A DNA stretch of 64,000 bases. It comes from Marinibacterium sp050389775 (GTDB lineage: Bacteria > Pseudomonadota > Alphaproteobacteria > Rhodobacterales > Rhodobacteraceae). Each line of letters begins with the position of its first letter. Within the stretch, counting starts at the first letter, position 1. The DNA lies in contig NZ_CP177144.1 in assembly GCF_050389775.1 (NCBI RefSeq), positions 2,790,001 to 2,854,000 of the forward strand, in the 5' to 3' direction. Of this stretch, positions 1 through 8,103 are shown piece by piece. The notes below the pieces were generated by a model, which searched no databases, was not told where the DNA came from, and saw nothing but the letters and a program-made list of their open reading frames with translations. The translations under genes and the position numbers were made by a program.

Positions 1-1
1 C

Positions 2-1855
2 CCGGTTCTGATCGTGCACATGTCGCGGCCTGAGCGCGACAAGTGGGTCGAGGAAAAACTCAACCCGCTGATCCTGAACAGCCCCGAGATCCACGACCGG
101 CTGGGCAAGGGGCGGGACGACAGCACCTTCAGCCGCAAGCGGTTCCTCGGCATGCGGCTGACGATCGGCTATCCGACGCCGCAGGTGCTTTCGGGCGGCA
201 CCTACCAGCTGGTCCTGCTGACGGATCTGGACCACATGCCGCTTGTCCTGGGCGGCGCGGACAATCCGGAAGGCAGCCCGCCACGCATGGCGCGCCAGCG
301 GATCCGCACCTTCCTGTCGCGGGGCGCGGTGTTCGCCGAGTCCTCGCCGGCCTATCCCGCGCTGGATCCGTCCTGGTCCGCGCCGGCGGAGACGCCGCAT
401 GCCTTGCCGCCCGTCGCGGGGGGCATTGCGCAGCTCTACAACCAGGGGACGCGGGCGCGGCTGTACTGGGAATGTCCCTGCTGCGGCGAGGAGTTCGAGC
501 CGCGCTTCTCGCTGTTGCACTATGACCAGGAGATGGAGCCTGGCGCGGCGGGTCGGGACGCGGTGATGATCTGTCCGCACAATGGCTGCGTCATCGAGCA
601 TCGGCAGAAGGTCGCGTTGAACCGCGCGATCCTGAAGGACCGCGGGGGATGGCGGCACGAGGCCACCGACGGCCGACTCGTCGCACTGCACGATCGCGAC
701 ATCCGAAAGACCGAGGTGGTCTCCTATGCGTTGAACGGGGCGGCCGCCGCGTTCTCGACATGGGCCGAGCTGGTGGAAAGCTTCGAGGCTGCGCGTCGCA
801 AGTTCCTGACGCTCGGCGATGACACGGACCTGGCGACGCATAGCTACACCGAGGTCGGTTTGCCCTATGTGCGGCCGCGTCGGGATGACGATACCGAGCT
901 GGACGCCCAGTTCCTCAAGGATCACGCGGCCCCGGGCGCCCGGGGCATCGTTCCGTCCTGGGCCGCGTTCATCACGGTCACGGTCGACGTCCAGGGCAGC
1001 TACTTTCCGGTCCAGGTGACGGCCTGGGGGGCGGATGGGCAATCCCAGATTGTCGACCGCTTCGATCTCACGCAGCCGCCGGTCGGCGCGCCGGGCGGGC
1101 AGGAGCGCAAGCTGGATCCGGGAAAATGGGGTGAGGATTGGGATGTCCTGGCGCCCCTGGCGGAACGGGCCTGGCCGGTCGAGGGGGCCGATCACGGCTT
1201 GAAGGCCGCGGCGCTGGTTGTGGATTTCCAGGGCGCGCCGGGCGTGTCCGACAATGCGGAGGCGTTCTGGCATGGCCGGCGTGACGCGGGGCAGGGGCGT
1301 CGCTGGTTCCTGAGCCGGGGCCAGCCCGGCTGGAAGGCCGCCCGGTTCTGGTATGGCGCCCCCGAGCGCAAATCGGGCGGTGGCAAGGGGCGGAAGATCA
1401 AGCTGCTGACGATCGGGACCGACCGGATGAAGGACACGGTGTCCTCGGCCTTCCTCAAGGCGTCGGGCGATGGGGCCGGGGCCATGCGCATCGGGCAGTG
1501 GATGCTTGCGACCGAGCATGCCGACTGGATTGCGGAATTCGTGGCCGAGGAACGGCTCGGCAAGGGCTGGGACAAGAAGGCCGGTCAGGTGAGGAACGAG
1601 GGGTTCGACCTTTGTGTCCAAGCGCGGGCGGTGGCTGAACACCTGGGTCTCCTGAAGCTGTCCTCGGGCCCGGCGCGGTCGTGGGCTACGCCGGGGGCCG
1701 GGAACAGCCTGGCGGTCGACCTGCGCACGGCAGGCGCCGGCGGGCCGCAGGCGGATGCCCGTGCCGATGCTCGGGAGACCGATCCGCCTGCCCGAAAGAA
1801 ACAAAAGTCCCGGGGCGGATACCGGGTCACGAAAATGAACTTCCTCGAACGTTGA
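2..1855 (+). CDS. Phage terminase large subunit, GpA family (5' end cut by window edge)
   Basis: The frame is open to the first base of the window, so the N-terminus with its Walker A ATP-binding loop is missing; about 617 residues remain. This protein is the DNA-packaging motor and nuclease that cuts concatemers and pumps DNA into the prohead. The visible part begins in the ATPase domain, contains a CPCCGEEF zinc-knuckle-like segment near residue 155 followed by CPHNGC, and then an RNase H-like nuclease domain with acidic strands ITVDVQ and LVVDFQ, as in lambda gpA-type terminases. It is followed 10 bp later by a gpW-like gene, the usual lambda order. The family call is firm; the true start lies upstream of this window. 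Confidence 0.93.
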   Translation, partial: PVLIVHMSRPERDKWVEEKLNPLILNSPEIHDRLGKGRDDSTFSRKRFLGMRLTIGYPTPQVLSGGTYQLVLLTDLDHMPLVLGGADNPEGSPPRMARQRIRTFLSRGAVFAESSPAYPALDPSWSAPAETPHALPPVAGGIAQLYNQGTRARLYWECPCCGEEFEPRFSLLHYDQEMEPGAAGRDAVMICPHNGCVIEHRQKVALNRAILKDRGGWRHEATDGRLVALHDRDIRKTEVVSYALNGAAAAFSTWAELVESFEAARRKFLTLGDDTDLATHSYTEVGLPYVRPRRDDDTELDAQFLKDHAAPGARGIVPSWAAFITVTVDVQGSYFPVQVTAWGADGQSQIVDRFDLTQPPVGAPGGQERKLDPGKWGEDWDVLAPLAERAWPVEGADHGLKAAALVVDFQGAPGVSDNAEAFWHGRRDAGQGRRWFLSRGQPGWKAARFWYGAPERKSGGGKGRKIKLLTIGTDRMKDTVSSAFLKASGDGAGAMRIGQWMLATEHADWIAEFVAEERLGKGWDKKAGQVRNEGFDLCVQARAVAEHLGLLKLSSGPARSWATPGAGNSLAVDLRTAGAGGPQADARADARETDPPARKKQKSRGGYRVTKMNFLER

Positions 1856-1865
1856 ACAGGCTGGC

Positions 1866-2072
1866 ATGGCGTACACGCAGACCGACATCGACAAGCTGAA
1901 GAAGGCGATCGCCCGCGGTGCCCTTGAGGTGCAGCAGGGCAACGAGCGCGTGCGCTTCGATTCCCTGGACAAGATGCGCGAGCGTGTCCGGCTGATGGAA
2001 GCCGAAGTGAACGGATCGACCCGGACCAGCGGTTTCAGAACCCTGACCCCGCGGACAGGCCGGGGGCTCTGA
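1866..2072 (+). CDS. gpW-like head-tail joining protein
   Basis: This 68-residue protein starts MAYTQTDIDKLKKAIARG and has the alternating helix/strand pattern of lambda gpW, which enters the DNA-filled head after packaging and forms the site where the tail connector docks. Length matches gpW (68 residues in lambda). It sits between terminase and portal exactly as in lambda. The short basic C-terminus (TPRTGRGL) is typical. The ATG lies 10 bp after the terminase stop. Confidence 0.85.
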   Translation: MAYTQTDIDKLKKAIARGALEVQQGNERVRFDSLDKMRERVRLMEAEVNGSTRTSGFRTLTPRTGRGL

Positions 2073-2076
2073 ATCC

Positions 2077-3579
2077 ATGGCAGGCATGAACGGTGGCATG
2101 AACTGGCTCGACCAGGCGATCACGCTTGTCGCGCCGGGATGGGGCGAGCGGCGCCTTGCGGCGCGGTCGCGTCTGAAGGTGCGCATGAACTACGATGGGG
2201 CCACGCGGGGCCGGCGGTCCGGCGGCTGGGCTGCCCCGTCGACGTCGGCGGACGCCGCCGGCACGCTGGGCGGGGCGCGGATCCGCATGCGGGACCTGGC
2301 GCGCGACATGGTGCGCAACCGGCCTTTCGCGGCCCGCGGGGTGTCGGTGATCCTGGGCAACGTGGTCGCAAACGGGATCCTGCCGTCGGTTGCCGCTGCT
2401 GACGCCGGTGTTCGGCAGGATGCGCAATCGGTGGTCGCCGAGCATCTTCTGTCCCCATGGCTGGATGCGCAGGGTGTCCTGTCGCTGCCGGCCATGCAGC
2501 GCGCGGTGATGTCGAACGTCGTCCAGGACGGGGAAATCCTGGTCCGTCGCCGGTGGCGGCAGGGGACGTTCGCCCGCGGATTGGCGCTGCCCTTCCAGGT
2601 CGAGCTGCTGGAGGCGGATTACCTGAACACCTGGTTGACGTCCTGGGGGCAGAACGAGGTGATCGAGGGGGTCGAATACGGCCCGACCGGCGCGGTCGTG
2701 GCCTATCACCTGTATCGACAGCACCCGGGCGGCGCGTCGCGGCGCATGAACCTTGAGAGCGTCCGCGTGCCTGCGACCGACATCCTGCATATTCGCCGGA
2801 TCGATCGAGCCGGCCAGACGCGCGGGGTCAGTTGGTTCGCGCCGGTTCTTCTGACCCTCGGCGACTTGGCGGATTACCAGGAAGGCGAACTGCTGAAGCA
2901 GAAGATCGCGGCGCTGATGGCGGGGTTCATCACCAGTGACGACGACGATTACGAGCCGTCGAACGAGGACGGCGAGGCATTGGCCGAGGGGATCGGGCTG
3001 GCCTCGATTGAGCCCGGAACCTTCACCGAGCTTCCTCGGAACAAGTCGATCATCTTCTCCACGCCGCCGAAGATCGAGGGCTATGACGGTTTCATGCGGC
3101 AGACGCTGTCGGCGATCGCGATGGGACTGGGCATCACCTACGAGGCGCTGGCCGGCGACCTGTCCAAGGTGAACTTTTCCTCGGCGCGCATGGGCCGGAT
3201 GGAAATGGACCGGAATGTCGAGGCCTGGCAGCAGCTGATCATGATCGACCAGTTCTGCAACGGGATCGGGCGCTGGGTCGCCGATGCCTGGGCCATCCGT
3301 TTCGGCGCGCCGCCGGGGTTCTCGCTGACCTGGACGCCCCCACGACGCCCGCTGATCGACCCCCGCGAGATGACCGCGCTGATTGCCGAGATCGATGCCG
3401 GGCTGAACAGCACGCAGCGCGGCATCCGCCAACTGGGCCGAGACCCCGAGGTGATCCGGCGCGAGCGTGCAGAGGACGCGCGGCATGCGCCCGCGCGCCC
3501 GCTCGGTGCGGCGTCGGGACCGGTCCCGGTCGCGGACGACGATGACGATGAAGATGATGAAGAGGAGCAAGAGACATGA
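2077..3579 (+). CDS. Phage portal protein, lambda gpB family
   Basis: This 500-residue protein should form the dodecameric ring at one capsid vertex through which DNA is packaged and ejected. Recognisable family features are an N-terminal region with ARDMVRNRPFAARGVSVI, a central stretch with DILHIRRIDRAGQTRGVSWF, and the helix segment YEALAGDLSKVNFSSARMGR that is highly typical of lambda-type portals. The C-terminus is a run of Asp and Glu (residues about 486-500), a low-complexity acidic tail. The stop overlaps the next start by ATGA, pointing to translational coupling with the protease/capsid gene. ATG codons at 2086 and 2098 are alternative starts. Confidence 0.93.
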   Translation: MAGMNGGMNWLDQAITLVAPGWGERRLAARSRLKVRMNYDGATRGRRSGGWAAPSTSADAAGTLGGARIRMRDLARDMVRNRPFAARGVSVILGNVVANGILPSVAAADAGVRQDAQSVVAEHLLSPWLDAQGVLSLPAMQRAVMSNVVQDGEILVRRRWRQGTFARGLALPFQVELLEADYLNTWLTSWGQNEVIEGVEYGPTGAVVAYHLYRQHPGGASRRMNLESVRVPATDILHIRRIDRAGQTRGVSWFAPVLLTLGDLADYQEGELLKQKIAALMAGFITSDDDDYEPSNEDGEALAEGIGLASIEPGTFTELPRNKSIIFSTPPKIEGYDGFMRQTLSAIAMGLGITYEALAGDLSKVNFSSARMGRMEMDRNVEAWQQLIMIDQFCNGIGRWVADAWAIRFGAPPGFSLTWTPPRRPLIDPREMTALIAEIDAGLNSTQRGIRQLGRDPEVIRRERAEDARHAPARPLGAASGPVPVADDDDDEDDEEEQET

Positions 3580-5699
3580 ACCCGGAAGATCTGATCATCG
3601 CGCCGGGCCAGATCGCGCTCGACGGATATGTCGCGGCCGACGAGGACGCGCGGTTCATGGATGGTGGCGGTTTTTCACCTGCGATGGTGCGCAACGCTCT
3701 CCGGCTGGTGCAGGGCGACGTGACGATCTGGGTCAACTCGCGGGGTGGAGATCCCCATGCCGGTGAAGCGATCCGAGCCATGATCGCCGGACACGCGGGC
3801 GAGACGCGGGTCATCGTGGCCGGGATGGCCGCCTCGGCGGCGTCCCTGCTGATCATGGGCGCGGCCCGGATCGAGATGACGGCCGGATCGCTGATCATGA
3901 TCCATGACCCGCATTCCGTCGTCTTTGGCGATGCCGCTTCCCTGAGATCGCAGGCGGACGCGCTGGATGTCATGGCCGCCACCTATGCCCGGGTCTACGC
4001 CGCCCGGGCCGGAATGGGCGAGGAGGAGGTCCGCGACCTGATGCGGTCGGAAACCTGGTTCTCGCCCGACGCGGCAATTGCCACAGGCTTTGCCGACGCG
4101 ATCTTCCGTCCGACCGAAATCGATGTCCCCGCGGAAATGTCCGCGCCGGCCGCCGGCCAGCGTGTCGACGAGGCGGCCGCACGCCGCGTGGTGGCCGCGA
4201 TGTGTCGCAACGAGATTTCCCGCCCCGGCGCGGAATTCACGGCCGTTCCCGGCCACAACCAAGGGCCCGCAATGGCCGCAACAGGAGTTCCCGACATGGA
4301 ACCTGAAGAAGACGCCGTCGTGACGGTGACCCCCGATGCCCCTGCCGCTCCGGCGCCGACCGCCCCGACCCAGCGCATGCATCTGTCCGAGCCCGCCGGT
4401 GGCCAGTCGGCCGACGCCGTGCGCGCGGCGGAGCGGACCCGCAACCGCCAGATCATGACCGCGGCCCGGCCGCACCTCGCCGCGGGTGCCTTTGACGAGG
4501 CCTTTGTCGACGGCCTGATCGACAGCGGTGTCAGCTACGAAATGGCCTCGGCGCAGATGCTGGAACGCCTGGCCGCCGCGCAGCCCGACATCGAAATGGC
4601 AAGCCGCTCGCGCCAGGCTTCGACGATCGTCCGCGACGAGCGCGACACCCGCCGCGAGGGCCTGACCATCGCGATGTCGGCCCGGCTGTCGGGCGATGCG
4701 ATCGAGGATGATCGGGCCCGCCCCTATGCCTCGATGTCGATGCACGAGATGGCGGCGGCCGCGCTTGGCCGTTCGGCGCCCGGCTTCGGCAGCTTCGACA
4801 GCCGCGAACGGGTGCTGATGGATGCGTTCCACACGTCGAGCGATTTCCCGAACATCCTGTCGACCTCCGTCAACCGGATCCTTGAACGGCAGTACGAACT
4901 GACCGGGCGGACCTTCACGCAGATCTCCCGCGAGATGACGTTCAACGATTTCCGGACCCATGACGTCGTTCGCCCGGATGAATTCCCGACGCTGACCAAG
5001 ATCAACGAGACCGGCGAGATCAAGTTCGGCTCGATCGGCGACAGCAAGGAAACCGTGGCCCTGGCCAGCTATGGCACCGGCCTGTCCATCAGCCGGCAGG
5101 CGCTGGTCAACGATGACCTGGGCGCGATCCAGGATGTCCTCGACAGCGCCGCCTCCATTGTCCCGGAGTTCGAGGAATCGACCTTCTGGACGGTCTTCCT
5201 TCAGAACAGCGCCCTGGCTGATGGCGTTGCCATGTTCCATGCCGATCATGGCAACCTCGCGGGCTCGGGCAGCGCGATCTCGGTCACGGCGATCTCGGCA
5301 GGCCGTAAGGCGTTGCGCCAGATGAAGGCGGCCGACGGCAAGCGGGTCATTTCCATGAACGCGCCGACCATCCTGCTGGTCGGCCCGGCGCAGGAAACGG
5401 CGGCGGAGCAGTTCGTCGCCCAGGCGATCGTTCCGACCAAGGCATCCGACACCAACCCCTTCACCGGCAAGCTGACGGTGGTCGTGACCGAGGAGATCAC
5501 CGACAATTCCTGGTATCTGCTGGTCCCGCCCGCCAAGCGGACGGTCAACTTCCGGCACGGGTATCTGCGCGATCGCTCGATGCCGCGTGTCCGCGTGGCC
5601 GAGCCCTTCGGCCAGCAGGGTCTGAAGATGACGCTGGAGCACGATTTCGGCGTCGGCGGTGTCAACTACCGCGGCGGTTTCAAGAACCCCGGCGCCTGA
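3576..5699 (+). CDS. Prohead protease / major capsid protein fusion
   Basis: A single 707-residue polypeptide joins a ClpP-type serine protease (about residues 1-180) to a Mu gpT-like major capsid protein (about 350-707) through a proline/alanine-rich linker that may act as scaffold. In the protease part Ser87 in GMAAS and His110 in MIHDP match the ClpP nucleophile and histidine; the catalytic Asp position is not obvious, as in many phage ClpP-like proteases. The capsid part contains FPNILSTSVNRILERQYEL and a long HK97-fold-like domain ending in a basic/aromatic tail. Expected role: self-assembly of proheads followed by self-cleavage releasing mature capsid subunits. No separate capsid gene is present, which supports the fusion being real. 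It overlaps the portal gene by 4 bp. Confidence 0.9.
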   Translation: MNPEDLIIAPGQIALDGYVAADEDARFMDGGGFSPAMVRNALRLVQGDVTIWVNSRGGDPHAGEAIRAMIAGHAGETRVIVAGMAASAASLLIMGAARIEMTAGSLIMIHDPHSVVFGDAASLRSQADALDVMAATYARVYAARAGMGEEEVRDLMRSETWFSPDAAIATGFADAIFRPTEIDVPAEMSAPAAGQRVDEAAARRVVAAMCRNEISRPGAEFTAVPGHNQGPAMAATGVPDMEPEEDAVVTVTPDAPAAPAPTAPTQRMHLSEPAGGQSADAVRAAERTRNRQIMTAARPHLAAGAFDEAFVDGLIDSGVSYEMASAQMLERLAAAQPDIEMASRSRQASTIVRDERDTRREGLTIAMSARLSGDAIEDDRARPYASMSMHEMAAAALGRSAPGFGSFDSRERVLMDAFHTSSDFPNILSTSVNRILERQYELTGRTFTQISREMTFNDFRTHDVVRPDEFPTLTKINETGEIKFGSIGDSKETVALASYGTGLSISRQALVNDDLGAIQDVLDSAASIVPEFEESTFWTVFLQNSALADGVAMFHADHGNLAGSGSAISVTAISAGRKALRQMKAADGKRVISMNAPTILLVGPAQETAAEQFVAQAIVPTKASDTNPFTGKLTVVVTEEITDNSWYLLVPPAKRTVNFRHGYLRDRSMPRVRVAEPFGQQGLKMTLEHDFGVGGVNYRGGFKNPGA

Positions 5700-5787
5700 C
5701 GGCTGGCGGACCCTCAACTGACGGGCGGCCCGCGGGCCCCCGTTCCCTTGACCTGCGCGGCAAAGGCCGCCGAGACGGAGAAAGATC

Positions 5788-6219
5788 ATGAAAAACTATT
5801 CGCACCCGGGGGAGACGCTGACCGTCACCGCCCCGGCAGCTGTCGTGTCCGGCGCCGGTGTGCTGGTCGGCGCGATTTTCGGCGTGGCCCAGTTCAGCGC
5901 CGCCTCTGGCGATCCCGTGGAGATCAAGCGGCGTGGCGTCTTTTCCCTGCCCAAGACGGGGGCGCAGGCCTGGACGCAGGGCGATGCGCTGTTCTGGGAC
6001 ACCGCCGAAGCCGAGGTCACGTCGGTGGGCACGGGAAACGTGCATGTCGGTTTCGCTCCGGAGGATGTCGGCGCCTCGGCCGAGGCCGGCGCGGTTCTTC
6101 TGACCGGTGCGGCGCAGTCGGTCGCGGCCTATGTGGCCGACGCAAGCTCGGGCAGTGCCGGTGAGGTCAACGCGCTCCGCGATGCCCTGGTCGACGCGGG
6201 GCTGATGGCGTCCAGCTGA
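5788..6219 (+). CDS. DUF2190 family capsid decoration protein
   Basis: This 143-residue protein begins MKNYSHPGETLTVTAPAAVV and is rich in small residues and beta-strand patterns (SGAGVLVGAIFGVA, GDPVEIKRRGVF), the signature of DUF2190 proteins encoded right after the capsid gene in lambda-like prophages. Members are thought to be trimeric head decoration or stabilising proteins. An 88-bp gap with a GGAGAAAG ribosome-binding site separates it from the capsid fusion gene, and its stop overlaps the next start (TGATG). Confidence 0.83.
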   Translation: MKNYSHPGETLTVTAPAAVVSGAGVLVGAIFGVAQFSAASGDPVEIKRRGVFSLPKTGAQAWTQGDALFWDTAEAEVTSVGTGNVHVGFAPEDVGASAEAGAVLLTGAAQSVAAYVADASSGSAGEVNALRDALVDAGLMASS

Positions 6220-6551
6220 TGACCGGTCTGTTCGATGGCCTGGCCTCGGTGATCCTCGATACGCTGGGCGACGACGTGACAGTTTCCACGGAGGCGCATG
6301 GCGACCAGGTCATCCAGGCCAAGTTCCGCGAGCAGCCGATCGAGGTGACGGACGGCGAGGGCCATACGGTGCTGATCGTGGCGCCCACCCTCTGGGTGTC
6401 CCGGGCCGTGCTCGACGGTATCCGGCGCGATGATCTGGTCATGCCGGCCATCACCCCCGGCCGGACCTTCCGGGTCGTCAACGTGCAGCCCTCGGGGTCG
6501 CCGGGCGCGGATGCCCTGATCGTCTGCGAGCTGGAAGAGGAATTCGCGTGA
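6219..6551 (+). CDS. Head-tail joining protein, gpFII-like candidate
   Basis: This is a 110-residue protein at the position where lambda encodes the head-tail attachment proteins FI/FII. It has a beta-rich body (HTVLIVAPTLWVSRAVL, RTFRVVNVQPSG) and an acidic C-terminus, compatible with a connector completion protein. The assignment rests on position, size and predicted fold, not on a diagnostic motif. Its start overlaps the preceding stop and its own stop overlaps the next start, so it is translationally coupled on both sides. Confidence 0.6.
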   Translation: MTGLFDGLASVILDTLGDDVTVSTEAHGDQVIQAKFREQPIEVTDGEGHTVLIVAPTLWVSRAVLDGIRRDDLVMPAITPGRTFRVVNVQPSGSPGADALIVCELEEEFA

Positions 6552-6982
6552 TGCACCGGCGATCCGAGTACCGCGCCATCGCGAAAGCGGCCCTGTCGGC
6601 CCATGCGGACCTGGCGAGTTTCACGGTCATGTCCGCATGGGCGCGCGACATCGATCCCAAGACGTTGCCGGTCTTCGGGGTGGCAACGCCGGGGGAAACC
6701 AAGAGGCTCGACAGTCTCGACACGTCGGAGCGTGCCTGCACGCTGATGGTCGTCCTGAAGATCCTGGGCGGCGACGACATCGAGGATCGTCTCGATGTGC
6801 TGGGGGATGCGGCGGAGGCAGCGATCCTGTCGGCAATGGCGCAGCAGCTCGGGCCGGAGCGCCCCTGCACGCTGACCGATACCGAGGTGGTGGTCGATGG
6901 CGGCGGCACCCGCCGCGTCGGCACCCTGACCATGAAGTTCGAGGTCATGGCCTGGCTGGTCGAGGACCTGTCGGCCGCGTGA
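6551..6982 (+). CDS. Minor tail protein / tail terminator candidate (gpZ or gpU position)
   Basis: This 143-residue protein begins MHRRSEYRAIAKAALSA and has an alpha/beta profile with TCTLMVVLK-like and TLTMKFEVMAW beta strands similar to tail-completion proteins. It lies directly before the tail tube gene, where lambda has gpZ and gpU. ATG at 6551 overlaps the preceding TGA (TGATG); a GTG three bases upstream is possible but less likely. Function is inferred from position. Confidence 0.6.
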   Translation: MHRRSEYRAIAKAALSAHADLASFTVMSAWARDIDPKTLPVFGVATPGETKRLDSLDTSERACTLMVVLKILGGDDIEDRLDVLGDAAEAAILSAMAQQLGPERPCTLTDTEVVVDGGGTRRVGTLTMKFEVMAWLVEDLSAA

Positions 6983-7015
6983 TCCGGCCATCACAACCTG
7001 CATTGGAGAAATGAA

Positions 7016-7438
7016 ATGACGGCAAGCAGTGGCGCCGTGCGCGGCTACGGCTCGACGGTTCGCATCGGGGTCGGGGAAACACCGACCTGGACGAAGCTGG
7101 TCGGGGTCGAGGAATTCGAATTTCCGGACCAGACGCCGGAGAACATCGACACGACCTGGCTGGAAAGCCCGGATGACACGATGGAAGCCATCCGTGGCAT
7201 GAAGCAGGTGGCCAGCTGGTCGCTCGATATCCAGTATGTCCCGGGCAGCGACACGGATGTCGCCCTGTCGGCGGTGGAAGCCTCCGAGGAGATGTTCCTG
7301 CTGGAGCTGACCGCCCGCGGCGCGGCCGCGGTGACCTATGCCGCCTACCTCAACAGCTGGCGGCCCACCGGCATCTCTGCCGTCAACAAGATGATGGCCA
7401 ATGCGACCTTCACGGTCATGGCCAAGGTCGAGGCCTGA
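7016..7438 (+). CDS. Major tail tube protein (gpV-like)
   Basis: This 140-residue protein with a TGGAGA ribosome-binding site 9 bp upstream begins MTASSGAVRGYGSTVRIG. The pattern of a small beta-barrel with WTKLVGVEEFEFPDQTPENIDTT and a conserved DDTMEAIRGMKQVASWSLD segment is characteristic of lambda gpV-type tail tube subunits, which stack as hexameric rings to make the non-contractile tail. It is followed immediately by the tail chaperone pair, the canonical order. Confidence 0.82.
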   Translation: MTASSGAVRGYGSTVRIGVGETPTWTKLVGVEEFEFPDQTPENIDTTWLESPDDTMEAIRGMKQVASWSLDIQYVPGSDTDVALSAVEASEEMFLLELTARGAAAVTYAAYLNSWRPTGISAVNKMMANATFTVMAKVEA

Positions 7439-7443
7439 TCCGG

Positions 7444-7788
7444 ATGGCGAATGGTCTCAAGGGTGAAGTGGCCATCACCATCGATGGCAAGGTCTGGGTT
7501 CTGGTCATCGACTTCAACGCGCTTTGCGATTTCGAAGAGGTGACGGGGGTCAATTCGATGACCTTCATCGCGGAGTTCGAGGACGATAAGCGGACGCCGT
7601 CCGCCCTGCACATGCGGGCCTTCATCCATTCCATGCTGAAGGAGCGTCAGCCCGATGCCACCCGGGCCGACGCCGGCCGTGTCCTGAGCGCTGATCCGGA
7701 TGTTCTGATCCGGGCCTTCAATGCCGCGTTTCCGACGCCGGAGGAAATCGGAGACCAGCCGGGAAAGGCGACGGCGGCGCAGAGCTGA
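7444..7788 (+). CDS. Tail assembly chaperone, gpG-like
   Basis: This 114-residue protein between the tail tube and the next small frame matches the tail assembly chaperone position (lambda gpG). It contains VLVIDFNALCDFEEVTG, typical of GTA/lambda-type chaperones that coat the tape measure before tube polymerisation. Six codons before its stop, the zero-frame codons read ccG GGA AAG, the same G GGA AAG heptamer that drives the lambda G-to-GT minus-one frameshift. A shifted ribosome would continue directly into the next frame. Thus two products are expected: the 114-residue protein and a longer fused form of 219 residues. Confidence 0.78.
   Translation: MANGLKGEVAITIDGKVWVLVIDFNALCDFEEVTGVNSMTFIAEFEDDKRTPSALHMRAFIHSMLKERQPDATRADAGRVLSADPDVLIRAFNAAFPTPEEIGDQPGKATAAQS
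7761..7767 (+). other. Slippery heptamer for programmed -1 ribosomal frameshift
   Basis: GGGAAAG occurs in the correct phase (G GGA AAG relative to the frame starting at 7444). After a one-base backward slip the frame reads GGC GAC GGC GGC GCA GAG CTG AGC ATC and then enters the ATG at 7794 without a stop. The predicted fusion is 108 residues of the gpG-like protein plus 111 more, ending at 8102. The same heptamer is used by phage lambda for gpGT. Confidence 0.8.
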
Positions 7789-7793
7789 GCATC

Positions 7794-8102
7794 ATGGACA
7801 TGCTGGAGGATTTCCTGGCGGCCGGATACCGGGCGGTCGATTTCTGGGGCCTGTCGCCGCGACTCTACCTGGCGCACATGCGCGCCGCCCGGCGCCGCGT
7901 CGGGGAAGGGCAGGCCGCAGCCGCCGAGGCGGCATTTGTCGGAGCCCGGTCAAGCGAGCGCGGCCTGCAACGGTTCGTCGCGGCGGTCACGGGCAGGGAC
8001 AATGCCATGCCGCCCGAAGCCCTCGACGGCATGATCCGGTCAGCCAGCGCCGGGATGCAGGTCATTTCCATGGCCGAATACCTCAAGCGCAGGGAGCAAT
8101 GA
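7794..8102 (+). CDS. gpT-like extension of the tail chaperone (made by -1 frameshift)
   Basis: The 102-residue frame contains DFWGLSPRLYLAHMRAARRR, a segment common in the downstream part of tail chaperone fusions and in DUF1799-type small tail proteins. It lies in the minus-one frame of the preceding gene and is open back through the slippery heptamer at 7761-7767, so it is most likely expressed as the T part of a 219-residue fusion protein. There is also an ATG at 7794, but no good ribosome-binding site in front of it, so independent translation is less likely. The tape measure gene starts 1 bp after its stop. Confidence 0.75.
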   Translation: MDMLEDFLAAGYRAVDFWGLSPRLYLAHMRAARRRVGEGQAAAAEAAFVGARSSERGLQRFVAAVTGRDNAMPPEALDGMIRSASAGMQVISMAEYLKRREQ

Positions 8103-8103
8103 G

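Noticed and set aside
3675..5789. 704-codon minus-strand frame opposite the protease/capsid fusion
   Set aside because: Gly/Arg/His-rich shadow frame without motifs; the plus strand gene is clear.
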